A DNA stretch of 64,000 bases from JBEKCD01 sp050015055 (lineage in GTDB: Archaea > Thermoproteota > Bathyarchaeia > Bathyarchaeales > Bathycorpusculaceae). The stretch covers positions 124,001 to 188,000 of the forward strand of contig JBEKCD010000001.1 of the NCBI GenBank assembly GCA_050015055.1, written 5' to 3'. Positions within the stretch are counted from its first letter, which is position 1. Each line of letters begins with the position of its first letter. Below the pieces are notes generated by a model. It was not told the DNA's origin, ran no database searches, and saw nothing but the letters and a program-made list of their open reading frames with translations. Positions 49,955-58,443 of the stretch are shown here, piece by piece. The position numbers and the translations under genes are program-made.

Positions 49955-50442
49955 GTCTTGTGCACCCGTGTTCGCTGCATTTCCTCTGTGAAGACTCTTT
50001 CCAACATTTTCCGGTCCATGTTCAGCTTCTGTGAGAGATCCTTCGCCCATCGCAGGTAGGCTCTGAAGAGGCTTTGAAATATCTCCGCCTTCTCCTTGTC
50101 GGACAATTCTTTTTCTTCAGCGAGCAAAAGTGCAAACCACTTGCCAGCGCTCGAAAGCTGATAGGCCTTGACCCATGTGATACGGCCATTCCTCTCGGTT
50201 TTCTCCATTTTCTCCGTCAATATCCCCAGCTTGGTCAGCGACTTCAGGTTTTTGATAACGGTCTTGTTTGAAAATGTTAACTTCTTCAAGAGGTCGCCCT
50301 GGTAAATCTTGTCAGAAATGCCCTGCCTGAGCGAGAATTTCAGTACGTCAACAGCCGCTTTTGAACCAAAGATGGCGCTCAGAACTTTGATCTTATGTTC
50401 AGACGGAAGAAAAACTACATACGGATGTAAGTTGCTGCTCAA
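49951..50442 (-). CDS. Winged-helix transcriptional regulator
   Basis: A 163-aa protein starting at TTG. VLSAIFGSKAAVDVLKFSLR and KIYQGDLLKKLTFSNKTVIK followed by NLKSLTKLGILTE form an ArsR/MarR-like winged helix (about residues 20-85). KTERNGRITWVKAYQLSSAGKW is the wing, and the C-terminal ~60 residues are helical and charged, probably for dimerisation. Coupled to mobB by a 4-nt overlap, it may control molybdenum cofactor genes; that is a context-based guess. Confidence 0.7.
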   Translation of the reverse strand: MSSNLHPYVVFLPSEHKIKVLSAIFGSKAAVDVLKFSLRQGISDKIYQGDLLKKLTFSNKTVIKNLKSLTKLGILTEKMEKTERNGRITWVKAYQLSSAGKWFALLLAEEKELSDKEKAEIFQSLFRAYLRWAKDLSQKLNMDRKMLERVFTEEMQRTRVHKT

Positions 50443-50511
50443 CCCTGCTCACGTCAGGTTGCTGTAGCCTCCTCCTGCTTTAAGCGTTATGGCCCTCTGC
50501 GATAGGTTTTT

Positions 50512-51576
50512 TTGGCACTCCAATCTCATCATGTCGAGGTGCTTCAGACGGACCTGAAACGTTGGATTCCCGCAGACGGAGATACCTTCACAACAAAAGA
50601 GGGGTTCATATTCAACGTTTTCGGGTATGAACATCCCGCCAGCCGGGTTTTCGCCTTTCTCAAATACATCCCAGCCACGTTCCAGAAGCTGTTCAACGTC
50701 GAATATTTAGAGAACACATGGAACCTTGAAGAACAGAAACTCCTTCGAGCTGAAAACCTATACACCGCACAGAACTATCAGACCTTTCTGGAGGCTTTTC
50801 GAAAGAACTTCCCAGACTACGTGTACTATTGTCCTTTCAGACAAAAGGAGATTATCAGCGCACCGTTAGATTCCATCAAGAACATATTCGTTCCGAGAGA
50901 CTGTCTGCATTATCTGACCCTGCTTGAAACCAAGGATGACTTGCAAAAGATGACACTAAGCCTGGTTGATTTGCTCTCAACCGAATCAGGCATTGGGCTG
51001 AAGGATTTTGGCGTACACGGCTCTGTGGCCTTAAACATGCACACGTCAAAATCAGACATAGATCTGGTCGTCTACGGAGCGCAAAACTTTCGCGTGTTAG
51101 AAGCAACGATAAACCGGCTCGTTGAAGCTGGCAGGCTGAGCTACAAGTTCAGCAACCGGTTAGATGCGGCTCGCCGATACAAAGGGAAATACCTGAACAA
51201 GATTTTCATGTACAACGCAATTCGCAAATCTGAAGAAGTCAAACAAAAATACGGAGAGCTACAATGCAACACCATAGCTCCTGTCAACTTCAAGTGCAAG
51301 GTTCAAGACGACAGCGAAGCTATGTTTCGGCCGGCCATTTACAAAATCAGGGACTACGAACCAATGCACAAAGGGGCACTCAGCGAAGGCGAGGTTCCGG
51401 AGACTGTTGTTTCAATGATTGGCTGTTACCGCAACGTTGCCCGACGAGGCGAGAGGATTAGCGTTTCAGGAATGCTGGAGCGTGCAGAAAACGTTGAAAC
51501 GGGACAGGTTTTCTATCAAGTCGTGGTTGGAACAGCGACCAGCGAGGAAGAGCACATTTGGCCACTCCAAGACTAA
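50512..51576 (+). CDS. Pol-beta-type nucleotidyltransferase domain protein, paralog 1
   Basis: A 354-aa protein of unknown substrate. N-terminal beta domain (GDTFTTKEGFIFNVFGYEHP, SRVFAFLKYIP), a central domain, then the nucleotidyltransferase signature FGVHGSVALNMHTSKSDIDL followed by VVYG (about residues 165-190), with the two catalytic Asp in SDIDL. The C-terminal part (GERISVSGMLERAENVETG) looks like an OB-fold, which would fit nucleic-acid binding. The start may be the TTG at 50512 or a later GTG. It overlaps the next paralog by 19 nt. The OB-like end makes tRNA or RNA a possible substrate (inference). Confidence 0.65.
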   Translation: MALQSHHVEVLQTDLKRWIPADGDTFTTKEGFIFNVFGYEHPASRVFAFLKYIPATFQKLFNVEYLENTWNLEEQKLLRAENLYTAQNYQTFLEAFRKNFPDYVYYCPFRQKEIISAPLDSIKNIFVPRDCLHYLTLLETKDDLQKMTLSLVDLLSTESGIGLKDFGVHGSVALNMHTSKSDIDLVVYGAQNFRVLEATINRLVEAGRLSYKFSNRLDAARRYKGKYLNKIFMYNAIRKSEEVKQKYGELQCNTIAPVNFKCKVQDDSEAMFRPAIYKIRDYEPMHKGALSEGEVPETVVSMIGCYRNVARRGERISVSGMLERAENVETGQVFYQVVVGTATSEEEHIWPLQD

Positions 51577-52664
51577 GAGACCGCGACGCAATAGTCACTG
51601 AAGAAGGCCTGGTATTCAGGGTGTTTGGATACTCACACCCGCCAGACGCCTACGTATGTGACGCTGAATATGCGCCTGCAACAATATTCAAATCCGATAA
51701 TCCCAAAGCATTCAGAAACCAAGGGCAACATGTTTTCTACAAGTTCTATGAAGATGAAGGCTGGAAGTTCGTGGAAAAGAGTTATCCCCAGTACATGATC
51801 CCACACGAAATGCTCCAGAAGAAAATCATCGGCGTCAATCAGAGTGACATCAGCAAAGTTCGAAAGCCCGAAAAAGAGCTTACAAAACTGATTCAAACTG
51901 AACCCAAGGACAGCCTCCTTGCGGCAATGCGGAACGTCTTAGACATTGCAGTAGATCAGTCCGGTTTGCCAATTGAGAGCTTTGGCGTGTTCGGGTCGAT
52001 GCTTCACGGTTTCTATCACGCAGGATTCTCGGACATCGACCTCATCGTTTATGGTAAGGAAAACGTTGCGACGTTGCGCAAAACACTGCAGGAATTGTAC
52101 GAGGCCAAGTCTTCTATCCTACGGAACGAATTTGAAATGGAGGAGTCCATAAGCGGCAAAGTGTGGAGATTTCGAAACTTCACTCCGAAAGAGTTCCTGT
52201 GGCATCAGCGAAGGAAACTGGTCTATTCACTGTTCGACAGCAAGGAAAGCGGAAGGACAATAAAGACCGAGTTTGAACCGGTGAAAGATTGGAAAGAGAT
52301 ATGCAGCGAGTACAACTCTGCGAAAAGAATCCTGCAGCGAGGCTGGGTCAGGATGTTAGCTCGAATAAGAGATGACAGTGACGCTCCGTTCATTCCGTCG
52401 GTTTATCACATCGAACCGTTGAAAATCCTCGAGGGCGAAAGGCAGGCTCAACAGGTCAAGCGAATTATCTCTTACATGGAAGAGTTCCGAATGCAAGCCT
52501 TCAGAGACGAAACCATCTACGTCGAAGGAAATCTAGAAGAGGTCACTGGTGAAAAGGACGGCTTCTTCCAAATAGCGTTGACCTATTGTCCAAGATATTA
52601 TGAACAGGTTCTGAAAAAAGCAGGGATTAGAAAGACCCCTCTGCTTGCGTGCGCGCGTAAGTAA
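51558..52664 (+). CDS. Pol-beta-type nucleotidyltransferase domain protein, paralog 2
   Basis: A 368-aa paralog of the preceding gene and of 53580-54611. The same N-terminal block (IVTEEGLVFRVFGYSHPPDA), the central region and the nucleotidyltransferase motif FGVFGSMLHGFYHAGFSDID are present. The C-terminal OB-like block reads ETIYVEGNLEEVTG. The TTG start lies within the 3' end of paralog 1, so the two are translated from one transcript. The duplicate pair probably acts as a heteromer or on different substrates. Confidence 0.65.
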   Translation: MATPRLRDRDAIVTEEGLVFRVFGYSHPPDAYVCDAEYAPATIFKSDNPKAFRNQGQHVFYKFYEDEGWKFVEKSYPQYMIPHEMLQKKIIGVNQSDISKVRKPEKELTKLIQTEPKDSLLAAMRNVLDIAVDQSGLPIESFGVFGSMLHGFYHAGFSDIDLIVYGKENVATLRKTLQELYEAKSSILRNEFEMEESISGKVWRFRNFTPKEFLWHQRRKLVYSLFDSKESGRTIKTEFEPVKDWKEICSEYNSAKRILQRGWVRMLARIRDDSDAPFIPSVYHIEPLKILEGERQAQQVKRIISYMEEFRMQAFRDETIYVEGNLEEVTGEKDGFFQIALTYCPRYYEQVLKKAGIRKTPLLACARK

Positions 52665-52726
52665 CTCAACGAGTACTCTTGCGTGCGCGAAACTAGTTGG
52701 GAGCCCAGAAGTCTTCTAGCCAAGCA

Positions 52727-53179
52727 TCACTTTTTCGTCGTGTATTTCTCTTTTTCTTCTTGGAGTTCTTTCGTCCAATCGTTAGTAGGCATCGGACTGT
52801 TGATTTCGATGAGGTTTCCGTCAGGATCTCTCATGTAAACCACGCGTATACCCCATTCGGAATGTTCTCGGGGTTCAGTAATGAACACAGCATTCCTTTC
52901 TTTCAATCTTTTGACGGTAGTGTCAAGGTCATCCACGGTGAATATCAACACCATATTGTCATGGGCAACTGCACTCTCAGGAAGGTTGGACGTGCCTAAA
53001 GCTTTTGCTTGGACTTCTCTCTTAAAAAGTGAAAGTGAGGCTCCTCCTTCTGAAACGTAACTTGCATACGCGTCTCCTTCTTCTCCCCACGTCACCCTCA
53101 AGCCCATGACGTCTCTGTAGAAGCGGAAGCAAGCCTCAAAATCGACAACTAACAGTCTCACATGGTCCAAATGTAACAT
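52727..53179 (-). CDS. VOC/glyoxalase-bleomycin resistance family protein
   Basis: A 150-aa protein made of two beta-alpha-beta-beta-beta modules. HLDHVRLLVVDFEACFRFYR begins module 1, and LIFTVDDLDTTVKRLKERNA with VVYMRDPDGNLIEI ends module 2; His, Glu and Glu positions usual for a metal site are visible. Such proteins include glyoxalase I, extradiol dioxygenases and antibiotic-binding proteins; the reaction is not defined here. The start is close to a G-rich tract about 80 nt upstream. Confidence 0.75.
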   Translation of the reverse strand: MLHLDHVRLLVVDFEACFRFYRDVMGLRVTWGEEGDAYASYVSEGGASLSLFKREVQAKALGTSNLPESAVAHDNMVLIFTVDDLDTTVKRLKERNAVFITEPREHSEWGIRVVYMRDPDGNLIEINSPMPTNDWTKELQEEKEKYTTKK

Positions 53180-53257
53180 AGCTTAACTCCCTCGGAAAAG
53201 AATTGGTTTTTCCCATATATAATTATCGCGCGAACGAAGGAGAATCTTGTCAAAAAC

Positions 53258-53283
53258 GGGGGGGGGGTGGGTGGGGTGGGTGG
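53258..53283 (+). other. G-rich tract capable of forming a G-quadruplex
   Basis: Ten G are followed by T-GGG-T-GGGG-T-GGG-T-GG. Several runs of three or more G with one-base loops match the strict G-quadruplex pattern. It lies about 80 nt upstream of the VOC gene start. A run of ten G can also be an assembly or sequencing artefact. Confidence 0.6.
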
Positions 53284-53421
53284 AACGTTTGCTTGTTCGA
53301 ACCTCTTTCCAAATATCGAGATATGCCAAAAGGCTCTAGCACGACTGAAAGAGGAATATGAGCGGAAAGACTAAGTGAATTCTACCTTTCCTTTTTTGCT
53401 TTAAGTGCCTCAGTCTCTTTA

Positions 53422-53615
53422 TCTAGCGCGCATGTGTGTTCCTAAAATGGTCAAAAATGGTTTTAATTCCGTTTTGCACGTTTCTGCCAGTGCTCAAGAA
53501 GACAGTTGCTCAAAGAAATGAAGGAAAGATACGAAGCCCAAAACCTTCCTCAAATCGAGGAAGGCGAATAAAAACCATTTTAGGCCAATTTCGGAACAAG
53601 CATGCGCGCTATATA
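53422..53615. repeat. Inverted pair of the dispersed ~45-bp repeat
   Basis: The left copy (53422-53470) reads TAGCGCGCATGTGTGTTCCT then AAAATGG and TGGTTTTAATTCC. The right copy (53567-53615) carries the same series on the other strand (GCGCGCATGCTTGTTCCGAA, then ATTGG and AATGGTTTTTATTC). The right copy includes the last codons and stop of the nucleotidyltransferase gene. The left copy would encode the same tail (LARMCVPKM) on the plus strand. Either this is a MITE-like element of ~190 bp or the left copy is the 3' stub of a lost paralog. Confidence 0.6.
53544..53564 (-). terminator. Hairpin terminator of the minus-strand nucleotidyltransferase
   Basis: On the minus strand CCTTCCTC-GATTT-GAGGAAGG forms a perfect 8-bp stem, followed by TTTTGGG, 16-36 nt after the stop codon at 53580. 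Positions and T run fit an intrinsic-type terminator. Confidence 0.55.
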
Positions 53616-54611
53616 GTCTGAATGCCTGCCCCCGACTAGTAGCCTAGGATGCTCGTTATTTTGCCTTCGGTCTGTGACACGTTCGATTTTTCCCTGTGCG
53701 ATGACGGTCTCGCCTTTTCTGGCTTGTTCACAGAATCTACCTCGAAAAGACGTGATTTCCTCGATGCGTTCAATTGTTGGGCCTTCGAGCGGTTTGACGT
53801 TTTCGACTTTGTAGGTGCATGGAGTAAACGTTGATTCTGAATCGTTGGTGACTGTGGCTTCAACTTTCGCGTTGCCGATGTTCTCGTATTGAACGTCACC
53901 GTAGTTCTCGTCAATTTCATTCCAGTCTTTCACGAAGCGGACAAAATAGTCGGTTCCATTGAATTTGCCTTCCATCACTTTCCTCGATTCAGCTCGTAGA
54001 AAGTCTTCGAACCCTATTGCAGTGTCCTTCGAACGGAAGTCGAACAGCACTCTCATATCCTGCCGTGTGTAAGGCTTGACGGATTCATGCTCGTTCTCGA
54101 ACATACTCCCCAGTGCAGAATACACTCTCTTGCAGTTTTCCGAACCATAAACGACAGGATCAATATCAGACTCTGACGTGTGAAGCCCAACCATGATGGA
54201 GCCCGAAATCCCCACTGCATTCCACTGGATGTCTGCACTTTCTTTCAACAGTTCCGTAAACAGAAGGGCCTTTTCCTGAAGCGGATCCAGACCTTTGGAC
54301 ATGCGCAGTTCCTGCAGCTTGTCAACGGGTCTGTAATGTTTTTTCACACTATCAACCGGGACTTCGCACAAGGTTTCGTCAAAAACAGGATCATAGACAA
54401 GGTACTCTGGAAACCTCTCCTTCAACAATGCGTATCTTTTCGGAAGAGAATAAACCTTGCCAAAAGACCTTCCTTCCCTCGTTCTCTCACCTTTCTCATC
54501 GGGAAAATAGCGAATGAAGGCTACTACGCGATCGACGGGGTGAACTAGGCCTTTAACGTCGAAAATCAGGTTAGCTCCAGTCTCTATCAGATCGCCTTCT
54601 CGAGCCTTCAT
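53580..54611 (-). CDS. Pol-beta-type nucleotidyltransferase domain protein, paralog 3
   Basis: A 343-aa member of the same family as the two genes at 50.5-52.7 kb but on the opposite strand. N-terminal EGDLIETGANLIFDVKGLVH, central domain, then VGISGSIMVGLHTSESDIDP followed by VVYGSE. A Pro replaces the usual hydrophobic residue after the Asp pair. The C-terminal OB-like block is RKGETVIAQGKIERV. The final codons (SDYIARMLVPKLA) coincide with the right arm of the inverted repeat. A hairpin terminator follows. Confidence 0.65.
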   Translation of the reverse strand: MKAREGDLIETGANLIFDVKGLVHPVDRVVAFIRYFPDEKGERTREGRSFGKVYSLPKRYALLKERFPEYLVYDPVFDETLCEVPVDSVKKHYRPVDKLQELRMSKGLDPLQEKALLFTELLKESADIQWNAVGISGSIMVGLHTSESDIDPVVYGSENCKRVYSALGSMFENEHESVKPYTRQDMRVLFDFRSKDTAIGFEDFLRAESRKVMEGKFNGTDYFVRFVKDWNEIDENYGDVQYENIGNAKVEATVTNDSESTFTPCTYKVENVKPLEGPTIERIEEITSFRGRFCEQARKGETVIAQGKIERVTDRRQNNEHPRLLVGGRHSDYIARMLVPKLA

Positions 54612-54829
54612 CCACCTATTCCGCCATATTCAAACGTGCGCGCCTGGGTTGGGGTGTATACTTTTGCTTAACACTAATAAGACTTCCGAAACAACTGTTT
54701 GCAACGTTTCAACTTCAATGCTTGTTTCTCTCATCATCTTGCGGCAAGTTTAATTTGTCGGAACGTGTAGCATTAAAATCTCCAATCGAAGGCGGCAACC
54801 AGTTCGATTGAATAATCAGAATTAACTTT

Positions 54830-54841
54830 AAAGGAGTTTCC
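54830..54841 (+). promoter_or_regulatory. TATA-like promoter of the fwd operon
   Basis: ACTTTAAAGGAG lies about 40 nt before the fwdD start and matches the archaeal TATA consensus. Initiation about 25 nt further would give a leader of 15-20 nt that contains the ribosome binding site GAGGGATGG. Confidence 0.45.
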
Positions 54842-54877
54842 AAGCTTCAGTATAGATGGTTAAGCTGTGGTCGAGGG

Positions 54878-55285
54878 ATGGATGCAAGTTCGAGGCTGAA
54901 GGTTACTTTGCTCACGGGGCGAACCATAGAGCAGGGTGTGGGTAAAGAGTGTGGGAAAGCTTCTGAAAATTACTTCGCGAGTGTTGCGGTTTGTTATGTT
55001 GATTCTGAGGATCTGAAGAGGCTTGGGATAAGAGAAGGAACCAATGTTCGCGTTTCAACAGACTATGGCTCTGTGATTCTTAAGGCCTTGAAATCTCCGA
55101 GGGGACCGCATGTGGGCGTTATTTTCATTCCTTACGGTGTGTGGGCAAACGCAGTTGTTAGCACGGAGACGGACGGCATCGGGATGCCTTCTCTTAAGGG
55201 GATTCCTGCGGAAATTCAACCCGCAGCTGATAAGGTTGTTCTCGGCTTGAGTGAGTTTCTCAGGGAGCAGTTTGGGAAGGGATAA
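54878..55285 (+). CDS. fwdD: Formylmethanofuran dehydrogenase subunit D
   Basis: A 135-aa molybdopterin-dinucleotide-binding domain of the CO2-reducing formylmethanofuran dehydrogenase complex. It has the beta-barrel pattern LLTGRTIEQGVGKECGKASE and the dinucleotide-binding VIFIPYGVWANAVVSTETDG, with the family end MPSLKGIPAEIQPA. It lies first in fwdDBAC-mch, just before fwdB, as in many archaea where D precedes B. D and B together hold the molybdenum or tungsten cofactor. Confidence 0.92.
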   Translation: MDASSRLKVTLLTGRTIEQGVGKECGKASENYFASVAVCYVDSEDLKRLGIREGTNVRVSTDYGSVILKALKSPRGPHVGVIFIPYGVWANAVVSTETDGIGMPSLKGIPAEIQPAADKVVLGLSEFLREQFGKG

Positions 55286-55286
55286 T

Positions 55287-56750
55287 GTGCCGATTGCAAG
55301 GGCTGTAACTTGTCCGGTCTGCGGGAGTCTCTGCGATGACATAGAGCTGAGAATCAAAAACAGAAGGATTGTTAAGGTTAAGAACGGCTGTTCGATGTGC
55401 GAATCTAAATTCTTGGGTTACAGTGGACACAGGCTTTTGAAACCACTCATCCGAAAAAACGGAACATTCGTTGAAGTGCCTTTCAAGGAAGCCCTTGTCA
55501 AGGCTGCTGAAGTTCTTGCTGAAGCAGACTATCCGCTCCTTTACGGTTGGAGTTCCACGAGTTGCGAAGCCATACGCGTGGGCATCGAACTGGCCGAGGA
55601 AGTTGGAGGAGTCATTGACAACACTTCAACCGTGTGCCACGGCCCTTCGGTCTTGGGCATTCAGGACGTTGGCATCGCGTCGTGCACGTTGGGGCAGATA
55701 AGGCACAGGGCGGATCTCGTTATCTACTGGGGAAGCAACCCGTGGAGTGCTCATCCCCGACACATAGAGAGGTACACGACGCTGTCTGAAGGAAAGTTTG
55801 AGAGAAGCGAATGGAGATCCTACGTTACAAAAACCAAGGCTGCAACAGCAAGGAAAAAAGTTGAAAGCGCTCTGAGACAAGTTTCTCCAAAGAAGAAACT
55901 TTCCGTCCCATCAACCCCAGTTGAACGCGGACCTTGTCCTGCAATCCTGAAAGCTGGCAGAAAACTCATAGTGATAGATGTTAGAAAGACCAGAACGGCA
56001 GAAATCGCGGACTACTTCATTCAGGTTGAACCCAACAAAGATTATGAGCTTCTGCAAGCCTTCAGAGCTCTGATTCGAGATCAAGAAATAGAGACCGACA
56101 AGGTCGCGGGCGTCCCAGTTGAATACTTGGAAGATGTCTCTGACGCGATGATCGGCTGCAATTTCGGAGTAATCTTTTTCGGGCTTGGGCTAACGATGAG
56201 CAAGGGGAAGTCGCGGAATGTTGACGCCGCCCTCCACTTGGCTCGCGACCTGAATGCTCGAACAAAGTTCGTCATAATGCCAATGCGCGGGCACTTCAAC
56301 GTCTCAGGCGCAGACACCGTTTTCTTGTGGCAGACGGGCTACCCTTACGCCGTTGACTTTTCTCTGGGCTATCCGAGGTACAATCCAGGAGAAACCTCCG
56401 CCATCGATGTTCTCCTGCGGAAAGAGTCAGACGCAGCATTGGTAATCGCTTCAGACCCAGTTTCAAACTTTCCAAGAAAAGCAGCTGAACACCTGGTGAA
56501 CAACCCGCTGATAGCCATAGATCCACACATGAACGCAACAAGCCAGATGGCTGACATCGTTTTTCCCTCGGCCTTCGTTGGAATAGAAACGAGTGGAACA
56601 GCCTACCGCATGGATCACGTGCCTCTTCCGCTCAAAAAAGTCGTGGAACCTCCCAGAGGAGTGCTGCCAGACGAGGAAATCCTGAGAAGACTGCTGTTGG
56701 AGGTCAGGAAAGTGAAAAAGAGGAAGAAAGCCCTGGCAGAGGTGAATTGA
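55287..56750 (+). CDS. fwdB: Formylmethanofuran dehydrogenase subunit B (catalytic Mo/W subunit) with a ~50-aa insertion
   Basis: Catalytic subunit, 487 aa from the GTG at 55287, which has GGAAGG at the right distance. ARAVTCPVCGSLCDDIELRI carries the [4Fe-4S] cysteines with CSMCESKF. The metal-binding cysteine is in TVCHGPSVLG. Late motifs DPVSNFPRKAAEHLV, IDPHMNATSQMADIVFPSA and IETSGTAYRMDHVPLPLKKV are all present. Compared with usual FwdB (~430 aa) there is an extra lysine-rich stretch at about residues 168-224, between the EGKF and RKLIVIDVRKT blocks. A Cys ligand rather than Sec is used. Confidence 0.93.
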   Translation: MPIARAVTCPVCGSLCDDIELRIKNRRIVKVKNGCSMCESKFLGYSGHRLLKPLIRKNGTFVEVPFKEALVKAAEVLAEADYPLLYGWSSTSCEAIRVGIELAEEVGGVIDNTSTVCHGPSVLGIQDVGIASCTLGQIRHRADLVIYWGSNPWSAHPRHIERYTTLSEGKFERSEWRSYVTKTKAATARKKVESALRQVSPKKKLSVPSTPVERGPCPAILKAGRKLIVIDVRKTRTAEIADYFIQVEPNKDYELLQAFRALIRDQEIETDKVAGVPVEYLEDVSDAMIGCNFGVIFFGLGLTMSKGKSRNVDAALHLARDLNARTKFVIMPMRGHFNVSGADTVFLWQTGYPYAVDFSLGYPRYNPGETSAIDVLLRKESDAALVIASDPVSNFPRKAAEHLVNNPLIAIDPHMNATSQMADIVFPSAFVGIETSGTAYRMDHVPLPLKKVVEPPRGVLPDEEILRRLLLEVRKVKKRKKALAEVN

Positions 56751-56751
56751 A

Positions 56752-58443
56752 ATGGAGCTTCTGGTGAAAAACGGCTTCGTCTACGACCCCCTCAACGGTG
56801 TTAACGGCGAAAAGATGGACATCGCCATTAGAGATGGGAAAATCGTTGAAAGTGTAAATGAGCGAAGGGCAAGAAAGATCAATGCTTCTGGAATGGCGGT
56901 TATGCCTGGCGGCGTAGACATTCACACCCACATCGCCGGCTCAGAAGTCAACACTGGGAGGCTCCTGAGACCTGAAGACCACTTCAGAGATTTTGAATCA
57001 AAAACATCGGTGACGAGGGCAGGAGTCGGCCGTTCCATTCCTTCGACGTTTACCACGGGCTACCGCTACGCCAGAATGGGGTACACGACGATAATGAATC
57101 CCTCAATGCCCCCTCTAGAAGCGAAGCACACACACGAAGAGTTGAACGACACTCCGATGCTTGACAAGGCCTCTTACCCGCTTCTTGGCAACTGGTGGTT
57201 CGTGCTCGAATACCTAGCTCAAGGAAAAATCAAGGAATGCGCAAGACACATCGCATGGATTATGAGTTCAACGAAAGGATACGCCATAAAAATCGTCAAC
57301 CCCGGTGGATTGGAAGCTTGGGGCTTCGGCCACAACGTCAAGGATCTGGACGATCAGGTTCCCTACTTCTGCACGACACCACGAGAAATCATCCGCGGGC
57401 TGTGCAAGGCGAACAAGCTTCTGAACCTGCCTCACACGATTCATGTCCATGCAAACAACCTCGGAAAGCCGGGAAACTACACAACCGCCCTAGAAACTTT
57501 GAAGTGCGTCGAGGACCTGGCAACTGAAGACAAGCCAGTTATTCACTTAACACACTGCCAATTCAGCGCATTCAAGGGCGACGACTGGAGAACATTGGAG
57601 TCAGGAGCAGAAGAGATTGCGAACTATATGAACGGTCACTCTCACGCGACCATGGACATGGGTCAAGTAATATTCACGGACACGACAACGATGACTGCTG
57701 ACGGCCCGTTCCAATACGCGCTGTACGGGCTCACGGGGAACAAGTGGGTAAACCATGACGTGGAAACCGAGACAAGCGGGGGCATCGTGCCTTTCCGCTA
57801 TCATCGCAAGAGCTACGTTCACGCGGTCCAATGGACCATCGGCCTGGAGCTGGCTCTACTCATCAAAGACCCTTGGAGAATCTTCATGACGACAGACCAT
57901 CCTAACGGGGGGCCTTTCACGGCTTACCCAAAGATTATCGCTTGGCTCATCAGCAAAAAAGCGAGAGAGGCAAGCTTGAAGAGAATCAACGCGCGAGCGC
58001 GTAGCCGAAGCCTTCTGCCGTCAATGGATCGTGAGCTGAGTCTCTACGAGATTGCAACGGTGACTAGGGCCGGGCAGGCCAGAGCCTTGGGTCTGAAGAA
58101 CAAGGGGCATCTGGGCGTCGGAGCGGATGCTGACATAGCAGTTTACAACGTGAACCCTGAAACAACCGATATTTCAAGGAAGTACAGAACCGTCAGAAAA
58201 GCGTTTAGAAAGGCCGCCTACACTGTTAAGGGTGGAGAACTGGTTGTCAAGGACGGCGTAATCCTCAAGCATGTTGACGGTCATACGATGTGGCTCGACG
58301 TAAAAGTCTCTGAACCGGCAAAAATAACGGGCGACATGAAGAGAAGGTTCAAAGAGTACTGGACAGTTGAGTATGAAAACTATCCTGTAAGCGAAGAGCA
58401 CCTCAGAGGGTTGGACCCAATAACCGTGAAGGCTAGTGTCTAA
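56752..58443 (+). CDS. fwdA: Formylmethanofuran dehydrogenase subunit A
   Basis: Amidohydrolase-like subunit, 563 aa, that makes the C-N bond between formate and methanofuran. The metal-binding HxH is in GGVDIHTHIAGSEVNTGRLL, with further ligands in HVHANNLGKPGN, HLTHCQFSAFKGDD and TTDHPNGGPFTAYPKI, where the metal-bridging Asp lies. The start is an ATG 2 nt after the fwdB stop. Length and motifs agree with the standard family. Confidence 0.95.
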   Translation: MELLVKNGFVYDPLNGVNGEKMDIAIRDGKIVESVNERRARKINASGMAVMPGGVDIHTHIAGSEVNTGRLLRPEDHFRDFESKTSVTRAGVGRSIPSTFTTGYRYARMGYTTIMNPSMPPLEAKHTHEELNDTPMLDKASYPLLGNWWFVLEYLAQGKIKECARHIAWIMSSTKGYAIKIVNPGGLEAWGFGHNVKDLDDQVPYFCTTPREIIRGLCKANKLLNLPHTIHVHANNLGKPGNYTTALETLKCVEDLATEDKPVIHLTHCQFSAFKGDDWRTLESGAEEIANYMNGHSHATMDMGQVIFTDTTTMTADGPFQYALYGLTGNKWVNHDVETETSGGIVPFRYHRKSYVHAVQWTIGLELALLIKDPWRIFMTTDHPNGGPFTAYPKIIAWLISKKAREASLKRINARARSRSLLPSMDRELSLYEIATVTRAGQARALGLKNKGHLGVGADADIAVYNVNPETTDISRKYRTVRKAFRKAAYTVKGGELVVKDGVILKHVDGHTMWLDVKVSEPAKITGDMKRRFKEYWTVEYENYPVSEEHLRGLDPITVKASV

